Notes: generated by a model from the sequence alone, not told the origin. Positions 20,501 through 29,905 are shown, counted from the stretch's first letter. The stretch: 64,000 bases of DNA from Candidatus Marimicrobium litorale (GCF_026262645.1 NZ_SHNO01000003.1:1-64000), one strand, 5' to 3'. Numbers and translations are program-made.

Positions 20501-20727
20501 TCCGCCCAATCCTGATGACGGCTTTCTCTTTTATCCTGGGCGTACTGCCCCTGTTGGTCGCCAGCGGCGCCGGCGCGGAAGCTCGCAAGGTAATGGGCAT
20601 GACAGTATTCAGTGGCATGCTCGTCGCCACACTGATCGGCGTGTTAGTGGTGCCCGCGCTTTACGTCATCGTGGAACGCTACATTGCGCGACCTAAACCT
20701 GCGCACGACGCAGCGGAGAGTGGCTAA
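17572..20727 (+). CDS. RND multidrug efflux pump, HAE1 type (AcrB/MexB-like)
   Basis: Inner-membrane proton-driven exporter of 1051 residues, normal for the family. It begins MAEFFVRRPIVA, typical of AcrB homologues, with a GTG start. The central membrane motif GIVVDDAIVVVE carries the paired proton-relay aspartates, and GLAAKNAILIVEFAK carries the essential lysine in the second membrane half. Two large periplasmic loops are present. It is translationally close to the adaptor gene (3 bp) and the outer-membrane gene (1 bp). No TetR- or MarR-type regulator is adjacent. Substrates cannot be inferred from sequence. Confidence 0.96.
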   Translation: MAEFFVRRPIVAMVIAIIIVIVGLVALGRLPVAQYPEITPPMVNVSATYTGANAINVEQSVATPIEQKVNGVENMIYMDSTNSSDGRMSLNVSFEVGTDLDMANVLTQNRVSEAQATLPEEVKRLGVTVKKRLSFPLLLVSLISPNGTYDESFLSNYAAINIVDEIARIRGVGLAEVLGGSISEYAMRIWIRPDELAKLGLTVSDITQSIQNQNVLVPAGQIGGEPAPPGTEFTYTVDTGGRFETPEEFGAVVVRANPDGSQVLLRDIARIELGSQNYLYNVRLDGQASSLVQVFQLPDANGLDVAEKVIATMDSISERFPDDVQYVISLDTTKPIIAGIREIVITLFQAVSLVILVVYIFLQNARSTLIPTLTVPVSLIGAFAVFPLLGFSINTLSLLGLVLAIGIVVDDAIVVVEAVAAKMDKGMEAREATVEAMREVSGPIVATSLALIAVFVPVAAMGGITGALYQQFAITIAISVAISSINALTLSPALASSLLKPPGEAKSVFDRFFRWFNHYFEIATEKFMVLTGYFTHKVGRAGGLLLALVGGVILLFQIVPSGFVPEEDQAYIMAGVIMPDSASLQRTSVVMKQVEDILDQYDAIQNSTVIAGYSIMSGTLQPNAGMAFIQLKDWDERPDAEDHATELVRRLNVDLAMHINEGAAFAFGPPAIPGLGTGSGFTLMLQDRGGNSPQYLFEQSKRFIEAAALRPEISGIQTLFRPSSPQIFLDIDDGKALKLGVPLRDINTSVGAFLGGAYVNDFNRFGRLYKVYVQAEPEYRNSIDGINMFYVRNNKGDSVPLSTLVETSRSWGPEFTNRFNLFRSAKLTGQPAPGYSSSQALAALEEVANETLPGDMGYSWSDMSYQEKAAEGSGSVVFIMALVFVFLILAAQYESWSLPLSVLLGTPIAVFGAIGGLWIARLFSESYVNNVFAQIGLVMLIGLAAKNAILIVEFAKLETEKGKDPVEAAMTAARLRFRPILMTAFSFILGVLPLLVASGAGAEARKVMGMTVFSGMLVATLIGVLVVPALYVIVERYIARPKPAHDAAESG

Positions 20728-20728
20728 T

Positions 20729-22111
20729 ATGTGGAGGCTCCCTGCATTCCTGCTACTGGCAACCCTGTCGGGTGGGTGTACCCTTACACCGGATTACGAG
20801 CGACCCGAACTCGACGTTCCCGAGACCTTTGGACCAGAGGATCCTTCAGGGGAATCTATTGCCAACATGGAATGGTGGAATTTGTTTCAGGACGAACAGT
20901 TGCAGCTGCTCATTAGCTCGGCACTCGAGGAAAACAAGGACCTGGGAGTAGCTTTGTCGCGCATTGAAGAGGCGCGCTTGAACGTTATTGCAGTCAGGGC
21001 CAATCAGTTCCCCTTTTTGAATATGTCGGGCCTGCTAGGACGTGATCGACTCAGTCGTGAACTGGTGCCCGGCGCGCGCTCCAACGACCGCTTTCTGATA
21101 TCCGGCGACCTGAGCTACCAGATCGACCTGTGGGGTGAGTTTCAAAGGGCGACCGAGGCATCACGCGCCGACCTTCTGGCAACGGAATCTGCCTACCGCA
21201 ATATTACGATCACCCTGGTGAGCGATGTAGCGAGCAATTACCTGCTGCTGCGCGATCTGGATGCGCGCCTGGCGGTATCCGAGAACACAATGCAAACCCG
21301 GCTGCAAAGCCTGGGCATCATCCGGGCTCGCTTCGAGCAAGGCACTGTCTCTGAACTCGATGTACATCAAGCGCAAATTGAGGTCTTCGTTGCTGAGGCC
21401 GCTATCGCCTCATTCGAGAGACAGGTCATACAGACACAAAACACGCTGCGTATCCTGCTGGGGCGGAATCCGGGTGCCGTCACCCGCGGCGCAGCCCTCG
21501 ATAGCCAGATTTTCCCCCCCGTAATCCCCGCGGGTCTACCCTCGGCGCTGCTGCAGAGACGCCCAGACGTAGTGAGCGCAGAAGCAAAACTGGAAGCCGC
21601 GACAGCCCGGGTGGGTGTGGCAGAAGCGCTGCGCTACCCCAGCATTTCCCTCACCGGTCGATTTGGCGCAGAGAGTACTGACCTTTCAGACCTCAACTCC
21701 GGCGATGCGGAAACCTGGAATATCGGCGCCAATATCCTCGCGCCGATCTTTAATTCGGGGCTGCTGAAGGCCCAGGCTGAGGCGGCCCGACAGCGAGCGG
21801 AGCAGGCGTTACTGATTTATGAGGCAACCCTGCAGGAGTCTTTCCGCGAGGTGGAGGACTCCCTCGTCGCGGTGCGCACCTATCGCGACGAGCACGCCGC
21901 ACAATCCCGCCGGGCTCATTCTGCGACCCAGGCGGCCAAACTCTCCCGGGCACGCTATAACGGTGGCGTTGTAGACTATCTCGAGGTTCTGGATACGGAA
22001 CGCACCCTGTTTAACGCGGAGCTTGATAAATCGCAGAGCCTGCAACGGTATTACACCGCGATTGTGAGACTGTATGCCGCGCTGGGTGGCGGCTGGTCAG
22101 TGGAAAGCTGA
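20729..22111 (+). CDS. outer-membrane efflux channel lipoprotein (OprM/NodT family)
   Basis: Third component of the tripartite pump, the TolC-like trimeric channel. A signal peptide ends in a lipobox (Leu-Ser-Gly-Gly-Cys, Cys16). TPDYERPELDVP follows, close to the usual start of mature OprM-type proteins. Two internally repeated OEP halves (about 60-240 and 260-455) include LLQRRPDVVSAEAKLEAA. An in-frame TTG start lies 45 bp upstream inside the pump gene, but the ATG at 20729 gives the signal peptide directly. Length is 460 residues. Confidence 0.94.
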   Translation: MWRLPAFLLLATLSGGCTLTPDYERPELDVPETFGPEDPSGESIANMEWWNLFQDEQLQLLISSALEENKDLGVALSRIEEARLNVIAVRANQFPFLNMSGLLGRDRLSRELVPGARSNDRFLISGDLSYQIDLWGEFQRATEASRADLLATESAYRNITITLVSDVASNYLLLRDLDARLAVSENTMQTRLQSLGIIRARFEQGTVSELDVHQAQIEVFVAEAAIASFERQVIQTQNTLRILLGRNPGAVTRGAALDSQIFPPVIPAGLPSALLQRRPDVVSAEAKLEAATARVGVAEALRYPSISLTGRFGAESTDLSDLNSGDAETWNIGANILAPIFNSGLLKAQAEAARQRAEQALLIYEATLQESFREVEDSLVAVRTYRDEHAAQSRRAHSATQAAKLSRARYNGGVVDYLEVLDTERTLFNAELDKSQSLQRYYTAIVRLYAALGGGWSVES

Positions 22112-22118
22112 CTACCCG

Positions 22119-22541
22119 CTACTGCACGAACCCACGCAGTGCGTCGCACAACCGATTGCTTGTGCAATACAACAACCCGCGTTCTGCGGTCGCGCTTGCT
22201 CGCGCACTGTCACCGCGTGCACGATGCGCTTGTGCCATGCCGAGGTAGACCTCCGCGCTGTCCGGGTCAATGCGCTGCGCGCGCTCCAGGTAGGCAAAGG
22301 CCTGTTCGTAGTCGCCCCGACGCGTTGCGTACTGCGCCTTCTCCAGCAGGGGTTTCCATGCAGCGCTGGCCGAGGGCGACCCTGACCTGTGCGCCTCCGG
22401 CATTGGGGCGGGGACACCCTCACCCGCTGGCGTCTTCACGGGCACAGAATCAGTTGGCTTGGTAAGACTGGAACAACCAGCCAACACCACAGCGTAAACG
22501 AGGATCAGCGAGCCCGTGATCGCACGTATAAACGTCATCAA
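22119..22541 (-). CDS. lpoP: TPR lipoprotein, probable LpoP-like activator of PBP1B
   Basis: 140-residue lipoprotein: signal peptide with lipobox Leu-Ala-Gly-Cys (Cys23), a Pro/Ser-rich linker (about 28-60), then one or two TPR units (about 65-130) including YEQAFAYLERAQRIDPDS. Its start overlaps the stop of the PBP1B gene (ATGA). In Pseudomonas aeruginosa a TPR outer-membrane lipoprotein, LpoP, encoded beside the PBP1B gene activates that enzyme. The same layout and architecture here support the call. Proof would need protein interaction or genetic data. Confidence 0.78.
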   Translation of the reverse strand: MMTFIRAITGSLILVYAVVLAGCSSLTKPTDSVPVKTPAGEGVPAPMPEAHRSGSPSASAAWKPLLEKAQYATRRGDYEQAFAYLERAQRIDPDSAEVYLGMAQAHRARGDSARASATAERGLLYCTSNRLCDALRGFVQ

Positions 22542-24799
22542 TCTTTTCCCCCAAACAAGGTATCAAACCAGTCTCGAATGCCATTATTCTTTTGTGCACC
22601 GGCGCAATCAGTGCGCGAGTCAGGCTCCGAGCCCTTAATGAAGGGCAGCAGTCTGGCACGGGGGCAACCCTTGCCGGTCAAAAAGCCATTGCGCTCATCA
22701 ACCCAATGGGGCTCAACACCGTCTGGCATGCGATAGGCCAGAGGCTGGCGACTGGAGCGCGACATGAAATGCGCCCAGACTTTTAATGCACCACTGCTGC
22801 CAGTGAGCCGGGTACTCCCGTTGTCGTCACGACCGATCCAAATCACGGCGAGTAAATCACCCGAGAATCCCGCGAACCAGGAGTCCCGACCCTCGTTGGT
22901 AGTGCCCGTCTTGCCGGCAACGTCAAACCCTTCCCCAAGATAGCGATAAGCGCCTTGCCCGGTCCCCTCACGCATAACGGCCCTCAATGCATAGTGCAGC
23001 AGGTGCACGGACTGCAGACTCGCGGTGCGATCATATTCCAGCGGATAGCGTCGCAGGGGCTCGCCATTGGCGTCAACGATATCCCGGATGCTGCGCAAGG
23101 GCATACGAAAACCGCCTGCCGCAATAGACTGGTACATAACCGCCATATCGATAGGCGCATACTCACCCGCGCCCAGCAGCAGGGCAGGAACCGCCGGCAC
23201 ACCCTTTTCAACCCCCAAACGCGCCAACATGTCCGTTACGTCTGCCAGTCCCAATGTCATACCCAACCTTGCGCTGGCGAGGTTATAGGACTTGGCCAGC
23301 GCCTCGTAAAGTGTCACCGACCCGTGTGATCGACGGTCAAAATTTTGTGGTTGCCACGGTGTCGATCCGGGCGTCTTGACCGTCAGGGGCGTGTCGGACA
23401 ACTCAGTGGCCAGTGAGTATTGAGCAGGTTTCTCCAGCGCCGCCAGATAAACCGCTGGTTTAAGTAGCGAACCGGCCGGACGCCTGGCATCCAGCGCCCG
23501 ATTAAAGCCCGCAAACTTTGCCCGCCTCCCGCCAAGCAATGCCGCCACTTCGCCTGTATCAAAACGGGTCACCACAGCGGCGCTCTGTAATTCGCCGCTG
23601 CTGTCCAGCTGATCCATCACCGCGATAGTGCTGCGCTCTAGTTGCCGCTGCAGTACAGGATCAAAACTGGTAAAGATACTGAGCCCCCGGGTGGCCAGAT
23701 CTTCATCCCGGTACTCGCGGCGCAGTTGTCGGCGCACCAGGTCCAGAAATGCGGGAAATGAACCCCGAATACTGTGCTGCCGGTTGAGCCCCAGGGGCAT
23801 GGCTTTCGCCACAGCCGCCTGCTCGACGGAGATAACACCCTGCTCTGCCATCACGCCCAGCACCACGTTACGACGCTCAATCGAACGCTCGGGATTACGC
23901 TCGGGGTTATACAGGGAAGGACCTTTGATCATCCCAATCAAAAGCGCTTGTTGAGCAAGCCCCAGCGTGGCCAGGGGCGCATCGAAGTAGTGTTGCGACG
24001 CGAGTTCAAAACCATGCACCGAGCGACGCCCTTCCTGCCCGAGGTAAATCTCGTTGATGTAGCTTTCGAGTATCTGATCCTTGTCGTAGTGCAGCTCAAG
24101 CAACACCGCCATTACGACCTCTACCAGCTTGCGCACAATGGTGCGCTCAGAGGTCAGGTAGTAGTTCTTCACCAGTTGCTGAGAGATGGTGCTGCCACCG
24201 GCCACAACACGCCCTGAACGCAGATTACTCCAGGCCGCTCGTGCTATTCCGGTGATCGAAAAGCCCCAGTGCTGATAGAAGTCGCGATCTTCAACTGCCA
24301 TCAGACCGAGCGTGAGCGTCTCGGGCACCTCGTTCAGCCGGACCAGCGCCCTGTCTTCACCGTGCTGCGGGTAAATACCGCCAATGTGCACCGGGTCGAG
24401 GCGCATCAGATCCACTCCACTGCCTGCCGCCGAGAGACGCTGGACTCTTCGATCAGCGAATTCAATCAGAACGCGACGCGACGCCTCTCGCTCACCTGGA
24501 AAGTCAAAACCACGTGTGTACAGGTCAAATCGGTCGCGGTAACGGGAAAACTCGCCGGGATTACGGGGTGAATTGACGGCACGATAGCCCAGTACGCGCA
24601 ACTCATAGGCAAAATCATCCGCCTTTACAGGCGCACCCTCAAAAAGCTCAAGCGGCCTGGCATAGACCCTGGCGGGCAAATCCCACATTTTATCGCTGAA
24701 TGTTGCCGTGATCCGCGCGTCGAGGTAAATAACAAACAATCCACCGATTACCGCGAAGAACAGGCTGAGTTTGAGGAACAGGTGGCTGGTACGAAACAT
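22538..24799 (-). CDS. mrcB: penicillin-binding protein 1B (bifunctional murein synthase)
   Basis: Class A PBP of 753 residues that polymerises and cross-links peptidoglycan. An N-terminal membrane anchor (about 8-26) and a UB2H-like region come first. The GT51 transglycosylase follows, with EDRDFYQHWGFS carrying the catalytic glutamate and GGSTISQQLVKN. The transpeptidase has the SxxK serine (SLLK in RRPAGSLLKPAVY), SYN (KSYNLAS) and KTGTTN. The gene overlaps the downstream TPR lipoprotein gene by 4 bp and is divergent from the PfkB kinase. Confidence 0.96.
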   Translation of the reverse strand: MFRTSHLFLKLSLFFAVIGGLFVIYLDARITATFSDKMWDLPARVYARPLELFEGAPVKADDFAYELRVLGYRAVNSPRNPGEFSRYRDRFDLYTRGFDFPGEREASRRVLIEFADRRVQRLSAAGSGVDLMRLDPVHIGGIYPQHGEDRALVRLNEVPETLTLGLMAVEDRDFYQHWGFSITGIARAAWSNLRSGRVVAGGSTISQQLVKNYYLTSERTIVRKLVEVVMAVLLELHYDKDQILESYINEIYLGQEGRRSVHGFELASQHYFDAPLATLGLAQQALLIGMIKGPSLYNPERNPERSIERRNVVLGVMAEQGVISVEQAAVAKAMPLGLNRQHSIRGSFPAFLDLVRRQLRREYRDEDLATRGLSIFTSFDPVLQRQLERSTIAVMDQLDSSGELQSAAVVTRFDTGEVAALLGGRRAKFAGFNRALDARRPAGSLLKPAVYLAALEKPAQYSLATELSDTPLTVKTPGSTPWQPQNFDRRSHGSVTLYEALAKSYNLASARLGMTLGLADVTDMLARLGVEKGVPAVPALLLGAGEYAPIDMAVMYQSIAAGGFRMPLRSIRDIVDANGEPLRRYPLEYDRTASLQSVHLLHYALRAVMREGTGQGAYRYLGEGFDVAGKTGTTNEGRDSWFAGFSGDLLAVIWIGRDDNGSTRLTGSSGALKVWAHFMSRSSRQPLAYRMPDGVEPHWVDERNGFLTGKGCPRARLLPFIKGSEPDSRTDCAGAQKNNGIRDWFDTLFGGKD

Positions 24800-24964
24800 G
24801 GGACTCGAGTGTACACCAGCTGCCGCGAAACGTTGGCATCTGATTAGCAGATAGAACAGAAACCCGGCGGAGATCGAATCGTACGAATGAACACTCGATG
24901 CTTTTAATACAGCGTCGAATCAGGATAATGGGCGTTGACTTTATTTTAGCGGAAAATCCAAACA

Positions 24965-25966
24965 ATGAAAAAATATAAAGCCTATGGCATCGGCGCGGCG
25001 CTCGTAGATACAGAAATAAAGGTAGACGATGGCGAACTCAACACGATGCGTGTTGAAAAGGGCTTGATGACCCTCGTTGATCAGGCACGGCAGCAGGAAT
25101 TGCTGGGGCATCTGAAAGGGCATCTGGTCAAGGCAAGCCACGCCAGTGGCGGCAGTGCCGGCAACTCCATGATTGCGACAGCACAATTTGGCGGCCCGAC
25201 GTTCATGTCCTGCAAGGTGGCGAATGATAGCGACGGCGATATTTATATCGCAGACCTTGAAGCAGCGGGCGTCGACCACTGTTTCAGTGGTGAGCGCAGC
25301 GATGGCGTAACCGGTAAATGCCTCGTACTGATTACACCGGATGCGGAGCGGAGCATGAATACCTATCTCGGAATCAGTGAAACACTGTCCACCGAGCAAC
25401 TGGACTCCGACGCCATAGCCGATTCCGAATACCTCTACATCGAAGGCTACCTGGTAACCTCTCCGACCGGCCTGGCAGCCGCCGTCAAGGCTCGCGAAAT
25501 CGCCGAGGCTGCCGGTGTTAAAACAGCCCTGAGTTTTTCAGATCCGGGTATGGTGGAATTTTTCCGGGAGGGTATTGCGGAGATCATTGGCAGTCGACTG
25601 GACCTTGTGTTCTGTAATGAGGACGAAGCGCTGGGCTGGGCGCAAAGCGATGACATCGATGTCGCGGTAGAGAAAATCAAGGAAGTTGCCGAGACATTCG
25701 TAATCACGCGGGGCGCCGAGGGCGCACTGACCTTTGACGGCAAAGAGCTCGCCGAAATACCGTCGAACAAGGTAGACGCAGTGGACACCAATGGTGCGGG
25801 CGACATGTTTGCGGGCGCCTTTCTCTATGCCATCACCAACGGCGAAGATTTTCCTACCGCGGGGCGCTTCGCCAGCCTCGCGGCCGGTAAAATTGTGGCT
25901 AACTTCGGTCCACGCCTGCCCGCCGGAGATTACAAGGCCCTGCGAGAGGAATTCTTTGTCAAGTAA
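24965..25966 (+). CDS. PfkB-family kinase, adenosine-kinase-like
   Basis: Ribokinase-fold sugar or nucleoside kinase of 333 residues. The N-terminal part has ASGGSAGNSM, the substrate-side glycine motif. The C-terminal PfkB signature DTNGAGDMFAGAF contains the catalytic base Asp. The overall pattern matches the adenosine-kinase-type PfkB proteins of proteobacteria, but substrate cannot be fixed from sequence; inosine or a sugar remain possible. It stands alone between mrcB (divergent) and polB (convergent). Confidence 0.85.
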   Translation: MKKYKAYGIGAALVDTEIKVDDGELNTMRVEKGLMTLVDQARQQELLGHLKGHLVKASHASGGSAGNSMIATAQFGGPTFMSCKVANDSDGDIYIADLEAAGVDHCFSGERSDGVTGKCLVLITPDAERSMNTYLGISETLSTEQLDSDAIADSEYLYIEGYLVTSPTGLAAAVKAREIAEAAGVKTALSFSDPGMVEFFREGIAEIIGSRLDLVFCNEDEALGWAQSDDIDVAVEKIKEVAETFVITRGAEGALTFDGKELAEIPSNKVDAVDTNGAGDMFAGAFLYAITNGEDFPTAGRFASLAAGKIVANFGPRLPAGDYKALREEFFVK

Positions 25967-25993
25967 TTGGTGAACAAGAATGTCCGCAGCGTC

Positions 25994-28360
25994 TCATTCG
26001 GGTTGTCCGAACAATCCGAATTGCTTGTCCGTCAGGTCGGCAAACGATGCATCTACGAAACCCAGAATACCATCGGCCACCGGCGCCAACTGACGATCGA
26101 CATAGTACTGATAGTCGATGGGCGCTAGTGGTGCCGTCGCCGGCTCTGCACCGCTGGTGGTCATGACGTACTCCACCCAGTCACCACGTTGAGGCACGGC
26201 TATGCCACGCACCTCGCAGAGGCGCGCGGCTTGCACGTGAGGAGGAATATTGCGCTCGTAGTCCGCCAGTTTTCGGCGCAGGCGTTTGCGGTAGACAAGC
26301 TGGTCATCAAGCTCACCCGCCAACACCCGGGCCGTGAGAGCTTTGACATAGTCAGCGTAATCCTGCTGCATAAAAATACGGCGGTATAACTCTTCCTGAA
26401 ACTCCCGTGCCAGCCTCGTCCAGTCTGTACGCACAGTCTCCAGTCCCTTGAATATCAGCCGGTCACCCCCTCGGGTCTCAACTACACCCGCGTAGCGTTT
26501 TTTGCTGCCCTTGTCGGACCCGCGCACGGTGGGCATCAGGAATCGTTTGTAGTGGGTTTCGAACTGTACTTCCAGCGCACTTTCGAGTTGAAATTCCTCG
26601 CGAACTTGAGCCTGCCACCAAGCATTCAAGTCGGATTCGAGGCATTGACCAGCGCTGACAGCAGCGGCGTCCGACGTCGCGTCCTGAATCCAGACAAAAA
26701 CAGAATCCGTATCGCCATATATGACCCGATGCCCCCGCGATTCAATATAATCCCGGGTACGACCCAGTATCTGATGTCCCCGCAGAGTGATCGAACTGGA
26801 GAGCCGCGAATCAAAGAAGCGACAGCCGGGGGTGCCCAGCACGCCATAGAAACTGTTCATAATAATCTTGATCGCCTGAGATAGCGGCTCATCCCCGACT
26901 GACTTCGCCTGATCACGCTGCTGCCATAGCGCCTTGATCACCGCAGGCAGGATGTGTCCGCGGCGGGCAAATCGTCCGCCGACATAACCCTCTACAGTCT
27001 CCCCTTCAGGACATTCATCCGAGAGTCCAAGCGCCAGACCGAGGGGGTCGATACAAAAGGTACGGATAATGCTGGGGTACAAACTCTTGAAATCCAGTAC
27101 GAGCACGTGGTCGTAAATGCCCGGCCGTGAGTCGAGCACAAAACCACCGGGGCTGGCAGTCTGCTCGCGGCTTGCGTTTGGCGCGACGTAACCCGCCCTG
27201 TGCAGGCGAGCTAAATACAGGTTATCAAACGACGCCACCGAGCCGCCCATACGATCCAGATTGAGGCCAGTCATGGCACTGCGTGCTACCGCGAAATCCA
27301 TCAGGGCAGTAGTCTCAAAAATAGCAGACACCAACTCACAATCCTTGAGGTTATAGGCCGCAAGTCGACTCTTGTCCTCACTAAAGAGGTGGCCAATCTG
27401 TTCCCCGCGCCCACCACCCTGCAAAAGCTTACCCTCGCCCAACAGTTCGCGGGCAACGTTTTCGAGGGAGAAGCTCTCGAAGCGATAAAACGCCGCGCGC
27501 AGCAACTCAATGCCGTCGAGTACGACGCGCCCCGGAAAGTTCACGGTAAAGCGCTCACCCTCTTCATCGAGCTCTCGCCAGTAGCCTCCGCGCCGCACGC
27601 GACCCAACAGCAACCGACGACCGGACCGGTCCGCCTGACGCTGCAGGAAGCGGGTATCGAAATTCACCACATTCCACCCGATCAGCACATCGGGATCGAA
27701 TTCGTCTATCCAGTCAAGGAAACACTGAAGCGCGTCATCGGCGGTGGCGCATGCCTCGACAAAGTCCTGCCGGGCGCCCTTGCCCACCATAAATACTTTG
27801 CGAGCCTCTCCGCCCTCTTCTTTGCCATGCACCGCGATCGAGTAGAGCTCATGCCCCTTCATCGCGGTTTCAATATCAAAAGACACTACCCGCAGTGTCG
27901 GCCTGTAATCGCCCGTTTTCACCGCTGGGTCTTGCAGTAACCAGTGCCTGCCCCGGCGCCTTGGACGGCCACGGATCAACGCTGAGCCCGCGACGAAACG
28001 CTCCATCAGGTAGCGCTCGGCGGGGTTGATATCCGCCTCCAGCGGCTCCAAACCCGCCTCGCGCAATGCATCAGCAGCGCGCCGCGCAGCGCGATGTTGG
28101 CGGAAATACACACCTGTCACCGCCTGCATACCGAACGTTCTGAGAGAGAGTGCGCGAAAATCCACATACGGCGTGCGTGCCAGCACCTCCCGAGCGCGGG
28201 GCAAGTCACACGCGGCGAGGAAAAAGACACTGTTTTCTCCAGAGACCATAATGCACAGAGGGCCGTCAGGGCTGCTGAACCAGAATTCCAGCTCGACACC
28301 GTCCGAGGTGTCCCGCCAATTGCGCGTCAGTAGAAAGCCCTCAAAAGTCCGCTCAGTCAA
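25994..28360 (-). CDS. polB: DNA polymerase II (family B)
   Basis: Family B polymerase with proofreading, normally SOS-related and used for replication restart. The 788 residues are close to the E. coli enzyme. The exonuclease ExoI motif is FDIETAM (about 160). Polymerase motif A is DFKSLYPSII, motif B is KIIMNSFYG, and motif C is YGDTDSVFV with the paired metal aspartates. All catalytic residues seen are intact. I did not find an obvious LexA box in the 135-bp upstream gap. Confidence 0.96.
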   Translation of the reverse strand: MTERTFEGFLLTRNWRDTSDGVELEFWFSSPDGPLCIMVSGENSVFFLAACDLPRAREVLARTPYVDFRALSLRTFGMQAVTGVYFRQHRAARRAADALREAGLEPLEADINPAERYLMERFVAGSALIRGRPRRRGRHWLLQDPAVKTGDYRPTLRVVSFDIETAMKGHELYSIAVHGKEEGGEARKVFMVGKGARQDFVEACATADDALQCFLDWIDEFDPDVLIGWNVVNFDTRFLQRQADRSGRRLLLGRVRRGGYWRELDEEGERFTVNFPGRVVLDGIELLRAAFYRFESFSLENVARELLGEGKLLQGGGRGEQIGHLFSEDKSRLAAYNLKDCELVSAIFETTALMDFAVARSAMTGLNLDRMGGSVASFDNLYLARLHRAGYVAPNASREQTASPGGFVLDSRPGIYDHVLVLDFKSLYPSIIRTFCIDPLGLALGLSDECPEGETVEGYVGGRFARRGHILPAVIKALWQQRDQAKSVGDEPLSQAIKIIMNSFYGVLGTPGCRFFDSRLSSSITLRGHQILGRTRDYIESRGHRVIYGDTDSVFVWIQDATSDAAAVSAGQCLESDLNAWWQAQVREEFQLESALEVQFETHYKRFLMPTVRGSDKGSKKRYAGVVETRGGDRLIFKGLETVRTDWTRLAREFQEELYRRIFMQQDYADYVKALTARVLAGELDDQLVYRKRLRRKLADYERNIPPHVQAARLCEVRGIAVPQRGDWVEYVMTTSGAEPATAPLAPIDYQYYVDRQLAPVADGILGFVDASFADLTDKQFGLFGQPE

Positions 28361-28495
28361 ACTGCACCTTTAGTTTCATGACGGGGGCTGGGATTGCCCC
28401 TCCCGGTAGCTTAAGCTGTATCCTTTAGCTGCCAGGTCATTGTGACATCAGCATGCCAGGCAGTCGCTCCCCACAGCAACGAAACAGGTAATCCC

Positions 28496-28840
28496 ATGGA
28501 CAAGCCCGTCATCAAGCAGGACCCGTTGTACCAGTTGCTGCGTAATGAGGACATCAAGAGCTTCAACGAGCAGCGCGATCAACTGGATACCAGCGAACTG
28601 AAAAGTGGCGATTATCGCGGACGCGATCTGCGCAACATGAACGCCGCAGGCCTGGATTTCAGCAATTCCTATTTTCGCAACGCCGACCTCAGCGGTATCG
28701 ACTTCCGCGACACAGATCTGGAAGGTGCCAGCCTGCTGGATGCAAAGCTGTCAGGCACTTACTTCCCGGAAGAAATCGACCCGCAAGAATTGCGCCTGTC
28801 CCTCGAGACAGGCACCCGGCTGCGCTACCATCGTCGCTGA
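28496..28840 (+). CDS. pentapeptide-repeat protein
   Basis: Small 114-residue protein with a run of A(D/N)LXX-type repeats at about 42-90 (RDLRN, AGLDF, NADLS, IDFRD, TDLEG, ASLLD). These should fold as a short right-handed quadrilateral beta-helix. No signal peptide or enzyme motif is seen. The start at ATG 28496 is preferred over an upstream in-frame codon at 28442 because it begins MDKPVIKQ just before the conserved region. Related proteins are common beside DUF2333 genes. Function unknown. Confidence 0.8.
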   Translation: MDKPVIKQDPLYQLLRNEDIKSFNEQRDQLDTSELKSGDYRGRDLRNMNAAGLDFSNSYFRNADLSGIDFRDTDLEGASLLDAKLSGTYFPEEIDPQELRLSLETGTRLRYHRR

Positions 28841-28846
28841 AGACGC

Positions 28847-29893
28847 CTAGCCCTGAGACAACAGATCGCGCAAATCGATGATCGCGGCATTGGCCCGGCT
28901 GATATAGGACGCCATGACCAGGGAATGGTTGGCAAGGGGACCGAAGCCACTGCCGTTAAGCACCATGGGACTCCACAGCATTTCCTGAGTTGCCTCCAGT
29001 TCACGAATAATCTGCTGCAAACTCACCTGTGCATTTTTCTTGCGCAGGACGTCCTCAAAGTCCACTTCCACTGCCTTGAGAAAATAAATGAGTGCCCAGG
29101 CGGTTCCCCGTGCTTCAAAGTACACATTGTCGATCTCGGTCCAGGGCGTTTGGATATACTGCTCCGCAGCGGTCCGGGTCGACTGGCTGGCCTCCGCATC
29201 CCCGGCCAGGTCTGTGTTGATACGTCTCTCTCCGACACTGGCGCTCAAACGTTGCGACAAACTACCCAGACGAGTTTCCACGGTGGCCAACCAATAACGT
29301 AGATTATCTGCGCGGGCATAAAACTGCGCTTCGGGCGCTTTGTCATCGGACAGTCGCTCAAAATAACGATACGCATAGGTCAGCCCGTCTTCATACACCG
29401 ACTCGGACGAGGGCAGTATCCAGCTGGTGGAATCGAAGTTGAACTTGGGTTCCATCTCGGCCAAATCCACATCCTCTTTCGACTGTGACTGGGAGCGGCT
29501 GAACGCCTCACGCATGGCCCGCGACAGATCACGCACCTGAATCAGGGCGCCGAACTCCCAATTGGAAATATTGTCCAACCATACTCCAGGGGGGAAGCGG
29601 TCGTTACGAATGTATCCTCCGGGTTTATGCAGCATCTTTTCTACCACCGAAATCAGGGCTGCTGTGGTAACCGAACCCGTCACCACCGTGCCACCACCCT
29701 CGGCAGCCAAAGCCTGTGCCTCCGCCCTAACATCGCCGGGGCCTGGCATGATGCTCCAGTACATACCCAATATGATGGCGATAAGCAGGTACAGAACCAG
29801 AGCGAGCGCCACTAATTTACTTTTGCCGCCAACCGGCATAAGGCCCGAAAGCGTATCTCGCCAGCCAACGCTGGCCTCTTTAGCTGAATTCAT
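28847..29893 (-). CDS. DUF2333 family membrane protein
   Basis: Conserved proteobacterial protein of unknown function, 348 residues. One transmembrane helix near the N-terminus (about 27-47, including VALALVLYLLIAIILGMYWS) is followed by a long helical domain rich in charged residues, presumably periplasmic. The motif GGYIRNDRFPPGVWLDNISNWEFG is characteristic of the family. It is convergent with the pentapeptide gene and lies 12 bp downstream of the copper chaperone gene, so they are probably co-transcribed. Confidence 0.85.
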   Translation of the reverse strand: MNSAKEASVGWRDTLSGLMPVGGKSKLVALALVLYLLIAIILGMYWSIMPGPGDVRAEAQALAAEGGGTVVTGSVTTAALISVVEKMLHKPGGYIRNDRFPPGVWLDNISNWEFGALIQVRDLSRAMREAFSRSQSQSKEDVDLAEMEPKFNFDSTSWILPSSESVYEDGLTYAYRYFERLSDDKAPEAQFYARADNLRYWLATVETRLGSLSQRLSASVGERRINTDLAGDAEASQSTRTAAEQYIQTPWTEIDNVYFEARGTAWALIYFLKAVEVDFEDVLRKKNAQVSLQQIIRELEATQEMLWSPMVLNGSGFGPLANHSLVMASYISRANAAIIDLRDLLSQG

Positions 29894-29905
29894 AGAACGT
29901 TCCTG

